64,000 nucleotides of DNA from positions 772,069 to 836,068 of the forward strand of contig NW_008805078.1 in the NCBI RefSeq assembly GCF_000004825.1. Direction: 5' to 3'. Below the pieces are notes generated by a model. The model saw only the letters and a list, made by a program, of their open reading frames with translations, searched no databases and had not been told where the DNA came from. The first letter of the stretch is position 1; each line of letters opens with the position of its first letter. Shown here in pieces: positions 10,175 through 23,846 of this stretch. A program made the position numbers and the translations under genes. Source of the stretch: Heterostelium album PN500. Its lineage: Eukaryota > Evosea > Eumycetozoa > Acytosteliales > Acytosteliaceae.

Positions 10175-13100
10175 ATGTCACCGAGTTTAGCAGATGAATC
10201 TATAGGTAATTATTTAAAAATCGAATCAAAAACACAACAAATACACAAAACATATAACAAATATTAATATTTATTTTTTTAAATCTGTTTTTAGATAATC
10301 ATCAAAATGATGTAGATATAAATAGTAATGGCAGTGTCAATGGCAACAATGTAATATTAAAACAAATTATAAATAATAGTAGTAATAATAATAATCATCT
10401 ATTAAATAATAATAATAATAATAATAGTAATAAAGATGACATTGTTTTAAATCAATTCTTGAATACTTTGATAAAGTTAAAGGAGAATGGTATCGATGAA
10501 ACCGACACTCGATTCAAATCATTGTTGCAGCTAGCTCAGCTATATTATAATAGTAGATCGTTGAATAATGCCGATCACTACGATAACGGTTTATCTCAAC
10601 CTCCACAGACTATAACCACTACAATTACAACGGTAGTCACAACAAAAGATAATAATATTAATAATAATAATAATAATAAAGATAAATTAGTGGAATTGGA
10701 CAGTAGCGATAAACAAGCGGAAGCTGAAGAGGATGTCGAAATGTTGAATATAACAGAGAATGGTGGTGATGATGATGTTAATGAAAAAGATAAACAGAAT
10801 GAAAAGGATAAAGAGAACGAACCAAAAGAGAATGGTAATCATACACCTTCTTCTTCTACATCTACAACGACAACAACTACAACGACAGCTTCAAGTGGCG
10901 CTAATGATTCGATTATGACTGATTTGGCATCGTCGTCAATGTCCACCACAACGACAACAACTACAAACACTAGTAACTCAACGACTACCACTACAACCAC
11001 TGTCGATAGCATCGAAGTAGAACCAATGAGCACCGAACAGATTGGTGTTTTCAAAGCAGAGCTCGATTCATTTAAATATCTCTCCAGAAATCTACCAATG
11101 TCGACCAGATCGATCTATGAAATCGCCAGTAATCTACCATATGTATGTATATCAATCAAATTCATTAATATTGAATCGTTTAACCAACTAACTTATACGT
11201 TTTTGTTTCAATTCAAAAGGATTCACAACAAACACATGATATCAAATTCCATCCAAAAGGTTTGATTAAACTTGATTCACGTATGTTATATATTCCAATA
11301 TTTTACTTTTCTTCTTTCTTTTTTTTTTTTTTTACTTATTCAATTCAATTCAATTCAAACCTAATATATATATATATAGTTCAACAACCAAATCCAGATA
11401 TACCAGAAACAAATAAAGGATTGTATGAAGCGGTTCAATCGATTCATGAAAGAGAGGACCGAATCAACTCGAAAATACACTACAGATTGGAGGAGTTGAA
11501 AGAGTTGCCAGCCAATATCTTGCCAGAGTTGAAGACTAGCTCGCTCATTGAGATGAAGCAACTCAAGGTGTTGAGTGTACAGAAGAAGGTGAGAAGCGAT
11601 ATCGTCAGTGAGCTTGCCAGTGAGATCTATCTCAACTCGGTGCACCAAGAGATCGATATGTTTGTTCGACCGATCCCACGTGCCGGCAGCAAGCAGCCGT
11701 CCGACCTCATGTACGACGTCAACAACACCCAACTCCTTCCGGACTCTGTGTTTAGCGGTGTCCAACAACGCAAGAAGTTCTTCAATGCACTGTTTGCACA
11801 CCACAAGGACTTCAAGGAGTTCCACATCTGGAGAGAGAAGTGCTTGAAGAACGTGCTCAAATCGATCGCCAGATATCACAAGGAGAAGGAGAGACGTGAG
11901 CAAGAACGTCTCGCACAGATTCGTATTCGTCTGTTGCGTGAGGGTGACAACGAAGGTTACAGAGAGCTTCTAGCCAGAACCAAGAATGAAAGACTCGAGG
12001 TGCTACTCAGTCAGACCGACACCCTATTGGAAAAGATTGACTTTTTGGTTCAGAAGGAAAAGATTGACCAAGAGGAGAAAGCACTCAAGGAGCGTGAACG
12101 TACCGAGAAGGAGGAGGAAGAGAATGCTAGAAAAGAAGGCGGTAATCTCAATGGAACATCATCAGCTGATTTATCCACCACATCAACACCACCAACAACA
12201 ACAACAGATGAATCTGAAAAGGATAAAGATAATGTAGATACTAATAATAATAATAATAATAATAATAATGGTGATTCCACTACAACTTCCACTACCACTA
12301 CTACTACTGCCACACCAACCACTCCAGCAACTACAACTACTTCACAACCAAGCGGAACAGTTTCTACAACTATTACAAAGAGAGCTAATATCAACAAGAT
12401 TGAAATTGTCAAGGAACAACCAGAGGTTATGTCTGGTGGCAAGTTGAAGGAGTATCAAATCACCGGTTTGCAATGGCTTGTCAATCTCTATAATAACAAG
12501 TTGAATGGTATTCTGGCAGATGAGATGGGTCTTGGAAAGACAGTACAGACCATCTCTTTGATTTGCTACTTGTTTGAGCGTAAAGTTTTGGAGCCCTATC
12601 TCATTGTGGCACCACTCTCTACCATTTCCAATTGGGAGTCAGAGTTTGCGCGTTGGGCACCGAAGCTACCGGTCATCATCTACCGTGGTAAGCCAGACGA
12701 ACGTAAATTACTGGCCAAGCGAATTCCACGTAATGGATTCATCGTTGTCATCACATCGTTCGAGTATATCATTGCGGACAAGCAGATTCTCAGTCGTCAT
12801 ACCTGGTGTTACATCATCATTGACGAAGGTCATCGTATCAAGAACAAATCTGCCAAGCTCTCGGTACAACTCCGTCAGTATCACAGCAAGAATCGTCTGC
12901 TTCTCACCGGTACACCATTGCAGAACGATCTCGGTGAGTTGTGGTCGTTGTTGAATTTCCTGTTGCCAAACATCTTCAATTCGCTCGACACTTTTGAGCA
13001 GTGGTTCAATGCACCATTCGCCAACACCAAGTCTGCCAAAGCCAACTCACTCATCAAGGTCAACGAAGAAGAATCGCTGATTATTATCAATCGTTTGCAT

Positions 13101-15467
13101 CAGGTTCTCCGTTATTTCTTGCTGCGTCGTCTCAAGAAGGACGTAGAGTCGCAGTTGCCAGAGAAGAAAGAGCGTGTCATCAAATGCAATTTGTCGGCCA
13201 TGCAAATCTGTATGTATCGTTCCATTGCAGAGTACGGACAGCTTCCAATGGATCCAAACTCTGAGATCTACAAAAAATCGAAAACCAAGATGCGTGGATT
13301 CAACAATGTCGTCAAACAACTCCAAAAGGTATCGAATCATCCATATCTCTTCTTGACAGAGTGGGATATCAACGAAGATTTGATCCGTGCCAGTGGTAAG
13401 TTTGATATGATGGATCAGATCCTGATAAAGATGAAGGCAAGCGGTCATCGTGTGCTTATCTTCACTCAGATGACAGAGATTATCAATATCATGGTAGAGT
13501 ACTTCTCGATACGTGATTGGGGCTACTTGCGTCTCGACGGTTCCACCAAGCCCGAAGAACGTTCGCGTCTCGTCGTCGAGTGGAACAGAAAGGATTCGCC
13601 ATACTTTATCTTTGTACTGTCGACACATGCCGGTGGTTTGGGTATGAATCTTCAGACTGCAGACACCGTAATTATCTTTGATTCCGATTGGAATCCACAG
13701 ATGGATCTTCAGGCACAGGATCGTTGTCATCGTGTCGGTCAAGTCAACCGTGTCAATGTCTTCCGTTTGATCTCAGCCAGCACCATTGAAGAGCGTATTT
13801 TGGAGCGTGCAACCGACAAGCTCGATCTCGACGCCAAGATCATTCAGGCCGGTATGTTCAACACCTACTCCAATGACCAGGAGCGTCGTGCCAAGCTAGA
13901 GGAGTTCCTTCATGGATTCCCCAACAACACCACCGACGAAGTACCAACCGATTTAGAGGAGGTCAACCGTTTGATTTCCAGAGATGACGAGGAGTTCCAG
14001 CAGTTCCAAGAGATGGATGCTGAGCTGGCGAAAAACGAAAAGAAATCGCCAAAGAAGAAGTCACACAAGTCGCGTCTCATGTCGGAGCAAGAGTTGCCAG
14101 AGTGGATGCTACGTAATCCGGTGGAAGAGGAAGAGGTAACTCCAGCTCATCGTCGTCGTTCCATCATCAATGCGGATGCTGTCGATGACTTGACGGAGAT
14201 TCAGTTTGCACAGATGGTAGAGATGGGTATGAGCATCCCAGAGTACAAGGATTATATCAACAATCGTAAGATAAGAAACAAGAAGAAGAAGGAAATGAGA
14301 AGAAAACGTGGACGTCCATCGACTCGTGGAGAAGGAGAAGGCGAGGGTGAGGAAGAAGAAGACGATGACGATGATGACGACGATGAGGACGACGACGACG
14401 AAGAGGAAGAAGAAGTAGTCATCGAAGAGGAGAACTCAGAACCCGAGGTCAAAGTACCAAGAAAGAGAGGTAGACCACCAAAGAGAGCACACAAAGAAAT
14501 TGTCCAGCAATCGGCACGTGACGATGAGAACACTGGCGACGAAGAAAAGGCTGGTGACGATGACTCTGGAAACACTGTTGTCGACGAAACAGCTGTCAAA
14601 GAAGAAGGTGAAGCCACACATACACCTGGCCGTAGAGGTAGAAAGAAGTTGAAGCCCGACACTCCAAATGGCGGTAGTCCAACAACAATCCCACGTTACC
14701 CACCGGCACCAACCCCGAAATCCGGTCGTGGAAGAGGACGTCCACCCAAGGTTGACAGAGGAGAACACAACGTTGTCATCAGTCACAGTCCATCGATCGA
14801 TCAGGACAAGTCTGACAATCACGTTGTCGAAGAGAACGCCAGTCCACTTTCACCTACCAGATCCAATCGTAAACTCACATTTACCATTAATAATAGTAAT
14901 AAGAGTGGTAATACTATTGATCAACCAATTTCACCAGGTTCACCAACTTCCACCACCACCACCACCAATAATAACAAGATGGATGTTGTCACACCTGACA
15001 ATGGTACACCCTATAAACCAAGACGTGCATCTGCCGCTTCAAACAACACCCCACTATCACCAAGAGAATCATCCAATAGCAGCAGCAAACCTACAGCTGT
15101 AGTCGACCCAAGTACTCTCGATGACCAAGGCAAGATGCAGTTGGTTTGGGACAGAGTAAGACACGCAAAAGAACGTACCAGAAAGCTTTCCACTATATTT
15201 TTGGAGTTACCAGGCCGTGACGACTATCCCGACTACTACAAGGAGATCAGTAACCCCATCTCAATGTCGGAAATCAAAGAAAAGAAATACTCAACACCAA
15301 AAGAGTTTGCACAAGACTGGAAACTAATGTTTGACAATGCATTGATTTACAACGATCCTTCCTCACAGGTCTACAAAGATGCTCTAACTCTTTATAATAA
15401 TATTTTCGCTTCATCAATGAAAGAGTTGTTTAACGATATAGTTATAGAAGATCTAAACAAAATATAA
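10175..15467 (+). CDS. SWI/SNF chromatin-remodelling ATPase (Snf2/Sth1/Brahma type)
   Basis: Four exons: 10175-10205, 10295-11142, 11220-11280 and 11380-15467, about 1,675 residues; every junction preserves frame. Domains in order are a QLQ-like segment (about 256-283), an HSA domain that would bind actin-related proteins (about 444-535), the Snf2 ATPase with DEMGLGKT (about 694) and DEGH (about 795), helicase C with HRVGQ, a SnAC-like acidic segment (EVNRLISRDDEE, near 1165), three AT-hooks (KRGRPST, KRGRPPK, GRGRPPK) and a C-terminal bromodomain (about 1564-1671). This order is that of SMARCA4/Brahma and yeast Sth1/Snf2, the motor of SWI/SNF-RSC complexes. PolyN and Thr-rich inserts separate the domains, including one just before the ATPase. 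The tiny first exon (MSPSLADESI) was chosen because its split codon fits exon 2. Confidence 0.95.
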
Positions 15468-15626
15468 AGTTTGACAAAAAAAAGAAAAAATTAAAAAAAA
15501 AAAATATAAAAAAAATAAAATATACAAAAAAAAAACAAATAAATGTTTTATATATTAATTTAATTTAATTAATCACTTTTCATTTCAATTTATTAGTTGA
15601 AATATAATATATACATATATAATAAG

Positions 15627-16560
15627 ATGTCAAAGAGAAAATCAAAACAAAAGATTGAAGAGTTGGATGAAGAAGATGATGATGATGTTAATATTGAAGA
15701 GGATGATATTTTAGATGATGAAGATGATGAAAATGAAGATGATGATGATGATTTAGATACAAATAACAACAATAATAATAACAATGATGATGATGATGGT
15801 TATTATGATGATGAAGATGATGATGATGAAATGGTAGATGACGATGAAGATGATGCGGAATCAGGAAGTCGGAGATTAACATCAAGACAAAGAGATTTAA
15901 AGAGAACCGGTGGTACAGGACCATCTTTAGCTGCAATTCCTGATTTATTTGGTAAATCATGTATGTATTCATTTGTGTATTCTATAGTTAACTAAAATGA
16001 TATTATTCTGCTGACACACAAAGATCATATGATATCATATTCATTCAATCAAGCCGAAAAGAAAGAATTAACAGAGGAAAAACTACAGAGAAAACATGAA
16101 CTAGCACAACAAAGAAGAATCAAAAAGATATCAGAGACCGAAGCAGAGATGAGAGATGTAGTAAATCAACTGTTAAATCGTAAAGAAAAAGTAGAAACAA
16201 AAGAACTTATTTCAAAACCAACTAAACGTGTATGTTTATTTATATTATTATCATCATTATTAATGATTAACAAACTTATTTGTAATGAATGGTGATATTT
16301 AGGAAATGCTTTTAAAATCGATGGGAGATGTAATTGAGTTTCATGACGGCGAGAATAAATCTAAAACAGTAACATTCCCAGAATCATATTACGCCGATAA
16401 TGTCGATTTTCTTAAACCTTTAAATCATTCACCGGTAACAAAGCAACAACCAATGCGATGTTCTGCCCCCGGTTGTAATAATATCAAGCGATACAGTTGT
16501 CCTAGTAATGGCAAACCTGTTTGTACATTAGAGTGCTGGAATAAAGTTAATAACACTTAG
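15627..16560 (+). CDS. INO80B: INO80 complex subunit B (Ies2-like), PAPA-1 region plus zf-HIT
   Basis: Three exons (15627-15960, 16024-16229, 16303-16560), about 265 residues. The N-terminus is a long Asp/Glu-rich, low-complexity tract. LTSRQRDLK at the end of exon 1 and LTEEKLQRKHELAQQRRIKK in exon 2 match the conserved PAPA-1 region of INO80B/Ies2. Exon 3 ends in a HIT-type zinc finger, CSAPGCNN...YSCPSNGKPVC..ECW. In yeast and animals the protein binds the Ino80 ATPase and activates nucleosome sliding. It follows the Snf2 gene in the same direction, 160 bp downstream, so two remodelling-complex genes are adjacent. The upstream in-frame TTG was not used as start because the ATG at 15627 heads the basic-acidic N-terminus. 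Confidence 0.9.
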
Positions 16561-19157
16561 TTATTTATTTATCACTCGAACCAATAATTTATCAACAACA
16601 ATCAGAGTATTTTGGAAATATCAATCTTATCATATCATTCATTTCAATCAATGCTTTTTTTTTTGCAAAATACTACTGATATTAATTTCAATCTAATTGA
16701 AATTGAAACAAACAGACTTGCCCATAATCAGATTTCATTCTTTAGGATAGATAGTCCGGATAGTTAATAAAAAAATTATTTATTTATAAATATATTTTAA
16801 ATCCATTAACTTAACAGTTTAATTTTGTAAACTTATACTGTTCCAAAAAGACAATTCCAATTTATTTATTTTTAGACTCTATACCAATTCCATTTAAATT
16901 GTATCAAACCTATAGGTTGAAGTGTCAGTTGAACAATGAATACAACTAAAAAAAGTTAATTAATTAATTGGTAATGAGGATTAAACCTTTTCCTTTTCGA
17001 TGATCAAAAAAAATTAAACAAAACACCTACCCTTCCTTTTGTTTTTTTGAATTGTTCTATTTATACATAAACATCTATTATGATAAACCTTAATTTATTT
17101 CTTTTTTATTATGATTTTCTATAGTATGATTAAAATCAATATTCTAATGATAACTATACAATTACAATCACAACCACAATTGTGAATCTGGATCATGATT
17201 GTACATCTCAAATTTTGTTTGTTGTTTCTTTTTTGTTTTGACATGTTCCTACTAACACCATCATGATTTCTTTTTTTTGAAGTATTGCAGCTGCAATGTA
17301 ATTATTTTTCTAATAGATAACCACATTTTGTTGAATGTTGTGTTTTTGCTATTTATTTGTTTGATGGATTTGATAAACCTATGAGTTTGGTTATTTTAAA
17401 ATAATGATGTTATTGCAACAAGAAAGCATTTATAACACATCAATCACCAACCTATAGTATAGTCGATTAAGAGGTGTTTAGAAATATCACCACACTAATC
17501 TGATTTGGCGGTGATGAACTACACACACACAAAACCACAACCACCTTAATCACAAAAAAACTCTCCAAAAATTATGAACCACATTAACAACACCTTTCAT
17601 TCATTATTAAATCTTATAAAATAATTTTTGTTTTCTATATTTAAATACTTTTTTTTTCTTTTTTTGATATAATATATATTCAAAAATATTTATTGTGTTT
17701 TATTGTTTAATCAGTTATAATTAATTAATAAATCATTACAAATTAAATTATAAACCAACAACAATAACAATAACAACACAACAACAATCAGAAAATAGTT
17801 ACAACATTGAAACAGAGAGTAGCACATCACCACTAAAATTCAATATCTTATTTTACCATATATCTTTTCATATCAATCTTTTAGCTACCACTATTTAGTG
17901 AAAAACAAAAGAAAACAAAACATTTCAAATTAAAATATCATGCTCTAACATTGGTAATGTAGTAGTGCTTAGTTCAAGACAACTGAGAATAACAACAACA
18001 ACAACAGCAAACTTTTAATTTTTTGATTTGATTATCAAAACAATTATTTATTTATTTATTTATTTTCTAACTGTTTTCAAACTTGTCGATATACCCTATA
18101 ATATAATATATCTGTCTATTTAATCGAAACATTAAAATTTAGTTTTATTTAATTTATTTTTATTTTTATTGTACTTTTAATCTATCTTGTCGTAACAATA
18201 TATCATTAATACTATAATTAATAATTAGCTTACCATTGACTCTATACACCAATCTGATAATAAAAACAAACATAATTTCTAATTGATTATTGAATCAAAA
18301 TTTGTAAGATCAATCCAAAACATTCATTCTGTCAAACCAAAAATCACTTTTACAAATTAGAAAAACACTACCACCAATTATAAAAAAGATAATCAAAGAC
18401 TGATATGTATACATATAGATTGGTATAGAATTCGAATTATTATTTTTATAAAAGCAACAACTATTAGTATTTACACCATTTAATCATATTACTTTAATGA
18501 ACAACAACCAACCACAATAACTAATCTATCAATTAATCATCATATCCAAAAATTTTAATTTATTAACATTTATTAAATTACTACTATTAATAGATATTTT
18601 ATTAAAAAATACTTCGATATTGGATTTTTGTGAATTTAGGGATCGTAGGTGTATTAAAAACAGCGTCATCATATTCAATATCAATAAAAGGAAAAAGGAA
18701 AGGGAATTGTAGTTATATAAATTAGTTGTCTCCTAATCAAAACACAATAACATCAAAACAATTTGATTGTAATCGACAAAATACAATTGAAAATTTTATT
18801 TTATTTCATCTCATCCATCTCTCTATTATTTATTTAATATCTATTTATTTAAAATATAATTTATTATTATTTTTGTATTGTATTCATCAATTTTCATGAC
18901 ATCGGTAAAAGTCATCTAAAATTAATATCTTTTAGAAATTGAATCCATATTTCCAAATTTCCAATTCCCCACTCTTACATTTTTAATCACATTTCGAATT
19001 GTCTATCAATTTACCAAAAGAGTTTATTTATTTTCAGATTTCATTCTATAATTTATCATTCATATCATAAATCTATCAATTTTTTTTTTATTTTACATTT
19101 TTTTTCTCTATCGATATTTATTTATTTATTTATACTTTAAATCCTATTTATCTATAA
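16561..19157. other. Long AT-rich intergenic region (2.6 kb)
   Basis: No convincing gene on either strand. The region contains CA-rich patches (17520-17545, 17755-17790), ATTT arrays (18040-18063), a short imperfect hairpin TCACCAC...GCGGTGA near 17490-17515, and many T/A runs. The unusual length suggests an extended upstream regulatory region or long 5' UTR for the next gene; I cannot identify specific sites. Confidence 0.5.
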
Positions 19158-21943
19158 ATGTATTATAATTTCACTCTCTCTCATATATTAATTGTAATAT
19201 TTTTATTAGAACATGTATACGGTAAGTAAAGAAATTATATTTTTTTCTAACATAATTTAATATTAATAAAAAATTAAAGCAAAATCCGATTTCCTGTATG
19301 GAAGTGGTGTAAAAGCAGGTTTCAATTTTGCAGCTTTAGGTTTAATTGCTGCAATTATAGTTGGAACACCTTGTTTTTTTATTATAAATAAAATATTAAA
19401 GAATTATGAAAGTAAGTAGTATTTGTTTTTATCTTTTTTCAATTTGATTAATAAAAATCATTCTTTCAAAAAAATAATTAGAAAATAGAATAGAAGAACA
19501 AGAATTAAGAGAAATTCAAAAGAAGATTATGAATAGAAAGAATAATGAAGAACTAACTACAACTGATACATATGGAACATCCAAGTTGCTAAAAGAATGT
19601 ATAGATCGAACTACAATTATTCAAATTTTAAATAATGGACAACCATTAAGTCAATCACAACAGAGTCAACCGATCTCTCAATCGGATTCCTCGAGTTCTC
19701 TAGCTATTTCAACACTGACTGGAGCATTCAGTCCACCACCACAACCACAACCCAGAACAACTTCTTGTACATTTTCAAAGGTATCTTCCTCTGAATCAAT
19801 CTCAGAGATGTACCACAATAATAATAATAACCACGACGATTCAGAGTGTAGTTCTCTCTCCTCCAGCACTGCAATTACCATAACAAACACTGGTGGTTCA
19901 AACGATACACAGGAAATCATCAACAAGCTGATGACTCCACCATCGCCAGTGTTAGCAACCTTTGGAAAACAGACTGGTGAATTCAATTTCAACGGTGGTT
20001 TAATCTCACCTATAAACAAGACAAAGCTGAGTATCAACATACCGCAAATGTCACCTGTAATTAAGAGAACGATTGCATTGGATCCACCAACACCATCACC
20101 ACCACCAAGTGCTCGTCCTAAAAAATTTAAGAATTTCACAAAATGCAGCACTGCTCAATCTACTGAGTAGTAATACCATTCCAAAAGATCATTGGCATTG
20201 TATTGTCTATAGAGTACTGGAGATTGCAATGTCCTATTGGAGTCCACCAAAATACGATGGACAAGCATCGGTCACTTCTTTGAATCAGTTGGAATTGTCA
20301 TTATCTGGATTTTCAGATCAAGAACAACTTAAAAAACATATTGAAACAATTGGTAAATATAATATATTACTTACTTTTTACTATCCATTTATTAACATTC
20401 ATTATATTTTAGATGATCAGAAATATTTTAGTCCTATCATTTTTGAATTATACAATAAAATTCTACCTTTGCATGAATTCATTAGATTCAGATCCAACAA
20501 AACAGAAAAGGATATTAATAGTGTTTTTGGAGTGTTTACCATCATACTAAATAGTCTATTCAACTCTTTCAATAATTGGATTGACGATACACTTACTTCA
20601 CCAGAGGCAAGACGATACACTATTAATCAATCCAAAGAGAGTATTATTTTGAAACTAGGAGAGCAAATCAATGACAAAGCATATCTTCATAAGATTACCA
20701 TGAATCATTTAATTGTGGTATGTTTATAACTATTAATTAATATCTTGATGAACTTTACTAATATATATATTTCTAAACAAAAAAAAAAAAGTATATTAGA
20801 AATCTATTATTTACATCAATTAGAGATTATGATGGTGAAAGTTTATATAAGATTGTCGATCATTACCATGGTATTGCAGATGATATCGATAAGATATTGT
20901 TTGAAAACGAGAATAATGTGGATTCCGGACAGCTAAAGGGAATCAACCAACAGCCAGACATTCAGATTGTCATTGATAAGCTGCAGCTGGAACAGGAGGA
21001 TGTCGAAGATTCACATCAACAACCATCAACATTGCATACATCGTCTTCTACATCGACAATAAGCCATACTCCACCTGCAGTTGGATCTCTCTGTCCTGAC
21101 GAAGAGAATCTCGTAAATATTATCAGTTCCGTTACCAATAGATTCGAACAGATCGACAACTATCTTGAGAATCCAACACCGAATCCCGAAGCCAAGACAA
21201 TGCTGACTCTAGAACAACAGAAAACAGTGGTTTCATCGTGTTACAATCATTTGCAGACATCGATCGATATCTTCTCGGTTGCAGACTATCCTTCGAAATT
21301 CAAAGTCGACACGGTTCCAGTGTTGCGAATGATGCTTTCCACTCTCAATACTCTGGAGGGATACATCGACAGTGGAATGTCCATCGTCAATATGAAACCA
21401 GGCGAGATCCTAGAGTGGACTGCAACATTCACAAAGATTGCAACCAGTTTGAACAATTTGATACTGAAGAATAGCTCGATACTCTCGGCAACACAAATCG
21501 TAAACTACACTAACCACGGTACACCAATACAGTCGAACAGCGGTAGCTACGGTAACTTCCCAATCCGATCGTCAGGTAAAATCAAGCCTCCAAGTTCACC
21601 GTTTGGATCACCAGCGATCATGTCATTCCTGATGGCAAACAACAGCGACCAGAGCTACAGTCCAACAAACGAAGGTTCCAAATTACTATCACCACTTCCA
21701 CCACCCAGAGAAAGATGTTCACAGATGATTCAACTCTCACAAGACTCGATTATGTTATCAGTGATGTCTGCCTTTGCTCTATGTATAAAAGATCAAATGA
21801 ACGGTGTATTGCCACAGTCTCTCAAAAATGTTTCGAAATTCTTCAACGATAACCTAGCAGTATTCCTAACCTCCATACGAACCAATATCTTTTGTACATA
21901 TATACTTTTAAACCCTATTTATGATATGCAATCATTTACTTGA
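19158..21943 (+). CDS. Unrecognised membrane protein with a large cytoplasmic part; apparent +1 frameshift
   Basis: I do not recognise this protein. The exons I can support are 19158-19221, 19280-19411, 19482-20352, 20413-20717 and 20792-21943; all four junctions keep frame. The N-terminus is a hydrophobic helix (HILIVIFLLEHVY). Exon 2 gives a second helix with Gly/Ala packing (AALGLIAAIIVG) followed by a charged coiled segment (RIEEQELREIQKK), suggesting a membrane hairpin with the rest in the cytosol. A Ser/Pro/Thr-rich linker leads to a helical region containing KDHWHCIVYRVLEIA and SWSPPK-like residues, then another disordered stretch and a helical C-terminus. Within exon 3 the frame must move by +1 at about 20116-20122 in an AAAAAA run; dropping one A restores one continuous frame. 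Without the shift the protein stops at 20170. Confidence 0.72.
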
Positions 21944-22232
21944 AAATAAAAGATATAAAATAAAAAAGATGTTTTAAATAATCATGAAAAGAAAATTCAA
22001 CCATTAAATTGTTTAAACCAAAGATTTTTTGAAGTTCATTTAAAAAAAATTAAATTTTAAAACAAGTTTACGTAATTTGTAAGCTAAAAAACTAAAGAAA
22101 TCAACTAAAACAACAAGAAATCAATTGACTATTGAATTATATCCTAAATTAATTAATTGTTTTTTTTTATTATAGTTTTTTTTTTTTAGTTTTTTTATAA
22201 ATGGTCACCAATAAAAACATTTGTTTAAATAT

Positions 22233-23057
22233 TTATTGATCCAAAGTGGCAATGTATGAACCTCTCAATCCATATAATTTGGTGTCATACCAGGTCATGA
22301 AGACAAAGGTGAAACCATCCTTGGTGATATCCTTGGCAAAGACACGGATACGAAGGCTCTTGTCTTGGGCACAATCGATTTGAGTTAAAGCACAAACAAC
22401 TTCTGGAACTCTTGGGAATGGTTTGTTGAACTTGATAACATGTTCAGAGTATTTCTCACCAATTGGTTCTCCAGAGTTGAACTTTTGTGTTTCGTCAATG
22501 ACGAGACCAGTCTTGGTGATGGTGTGCTTGATTGGACGGTAGAGAGCATCGAATCTCATGGTTACAAAACCTTGCCAGGTAAGTGGGTGAATGGCAATGG
22601 AACGAGCAACAATTGGTGGAGACAAAGTGTTGGTAACGATGGTGTGACGGTCAGTGTTGGCTTGGAATGTTTGACCATCAACCCAGTTAACTCCATCTTC
22701 AGTGTAACGAATCTTGTATGAGGTAACCCATTGTGATAAATCATCATCTCCTCTTCCTTTATTCGTACATTGATGGAAAAGAAAAAAATTAACTAAAATT
22801 AAATCAGAATTAGAAAAAATCTTACCTTGGGTCTGGATTTGACAGAATTCAACTGGAACTGGTGAACTCAAAGTGACCCATTGCTTGTCATCAGCAGTGA
22901 GAGCGTGCCACGAAGAGGAGGAGCTGGCAGAGGAGATATGACCCTTCTTGTAGTTGATTTGTGAGTAAACAACAGAGCAGTCTGGTGACCAGTTGGATGA
23001 TGAACGAACGTTCAAGGTACCATAGGCATTTCCTGGGATTAAACCAGCAGTTGACAT
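22233..23057 (-). CDS. Discoidin I-type lectin, copy 1
   Basis: Two exons (23057-22826 and 22756-22233), 251 residues, close to the 253 of D. discoideum discoidin I. The first part is the F5/8-type C (discoidin) domain, with SSSNWSPDCSVVYSQ and SSSSSWHALT; the C-terminal third is the H-type lectin domain (FNKPFPRVPEVVCALTQIDCAQD...FVFMTWYDTKLYGL). The intron removes a GTAAG...AAAG segment and joins QTQG to RGDDD, recreating the RGD motif known in discoidin I. Discoidins bind GalNAc/galactose glycans and are secreted during development without a classical signal peptide; none is visible here. It lies in tandem with a second copy whose promoter is almost identical. Confidence 0.96.
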   Translation of the reverse strand: MSTAGLIPGNAYGTLNVRSSSNWSPDCSVVYSQINYKKGHISSASSSSSWHALTADDKQWVTLSSPVPVEFCQIQTQGKIFSNSDLILVNFFLFHQCTNKGRGDDDLSQWVTSYKIRYTEDGVNWVDGQTFQANTDRHTIVTNTLSPPIVARSIAIHPLTWQGFVTMRFDALYRPIKHTITKTGLVIDETQKFNSGEPIGEKYSEHVIKFNKPFPRVPEVVCALTQIDCAQDKSLRIRVFAKDITKDGFTFVFMTWYDTKLYGLRGSYIATLDQ

Positions 23058-23162
23058 TTTGATGATTATTTAATTATAAATTTATAAAACTTTAAGAAGA
23101 GATAATTGTTTTTGTTTTGATTTGAAATTAAAATTCCATTTCATTCTCTCTATTTATAATAA
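23058..23162 (-). promoter_or_regulatory. Promoter of discoidin copy 1, with TATA box
   Basis: Reading on the minus strand, a TATAAATA box (23158-23151) lies about 94 bp before the ATG. The roughly 105 bp from TATA to ATG match the corresponding segment of copy 2 at all but about two positions, and similarity stops abruptly just upstream of the TATA box. Confidence 0.75.
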
Positions 23163-23846
23163 TCTTGAATGTTGTATTGCAGACTTTGAAATTGTAAACA
23201 ATTTAATACTTGTACTTACTTATTCAGATTTAGACATTTTTAATGTCATACTTTAAATCAGATAAAGATAGACCAGATCATATCCACTTATTTTAACTTT
23301 TATGAATGTCTAATTACAGTGATCAAAACTCAGTGATAAATTTAAACTTTATTCGACACCAAAAAATGGGGTTGTCACAAATTATTAAAAAAATTCGAAA
23401 GCCAAATACAACTAAAACTTAATGAATAACTGGGCATTTTTAAAACTAGTCTTGTGTCAATTTAGAACTAAAAATTCCATTTTATTATTCATAAATAATT
23501 TAATTATCATTCCTTTTAATTTAAAGACTGAAGACTATTTAACTTTTGAATTATTCAGTAACAACTTTCTTTCTGCATTTATTTGATTTTTTTGATTTTT
23601 TTGATTTTTTTTTTTTTTGGTACCTTGTCATGAAACAAACATTATATTTTTAAAGAGAAATCACCAATCAAAAATTTATTCCCTTTAATTAATTGAAACA
23701 AATCTTTTATTACTTTTTTTTTTGGGCTTTTGTATGTATTCGAACCGAGAATTTAATATGTATTAGAAATGTTTGTAATTGAAACAATCAATTTTTTTAC
23801 TATTTTATTGAATTTATTGATTCAGTTAATAAATTTGTTTAAATAT
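23163..23846. other. Spacer between the two discoidin genes
   Basis: AT-rich DNA carrying upstream promoter sequence of copy 1 and the 3' flank of copy 2. It includes repeated TTTTTTGATT units near 23582-23610. No gene is seen. Confidence 0.5.

Noticed and set aside
12050-12442. Minus-strand frame rich in Val/Leu/Ser
   Set aside because: Antisense of the Thr/Asn-rich linker in the Snf2-type gene.
13047-13742. Minus-strand frame of 231 residues
   Set aside because: Lies within the helicase region of the Snf2-type gene and has no similarity of its own.
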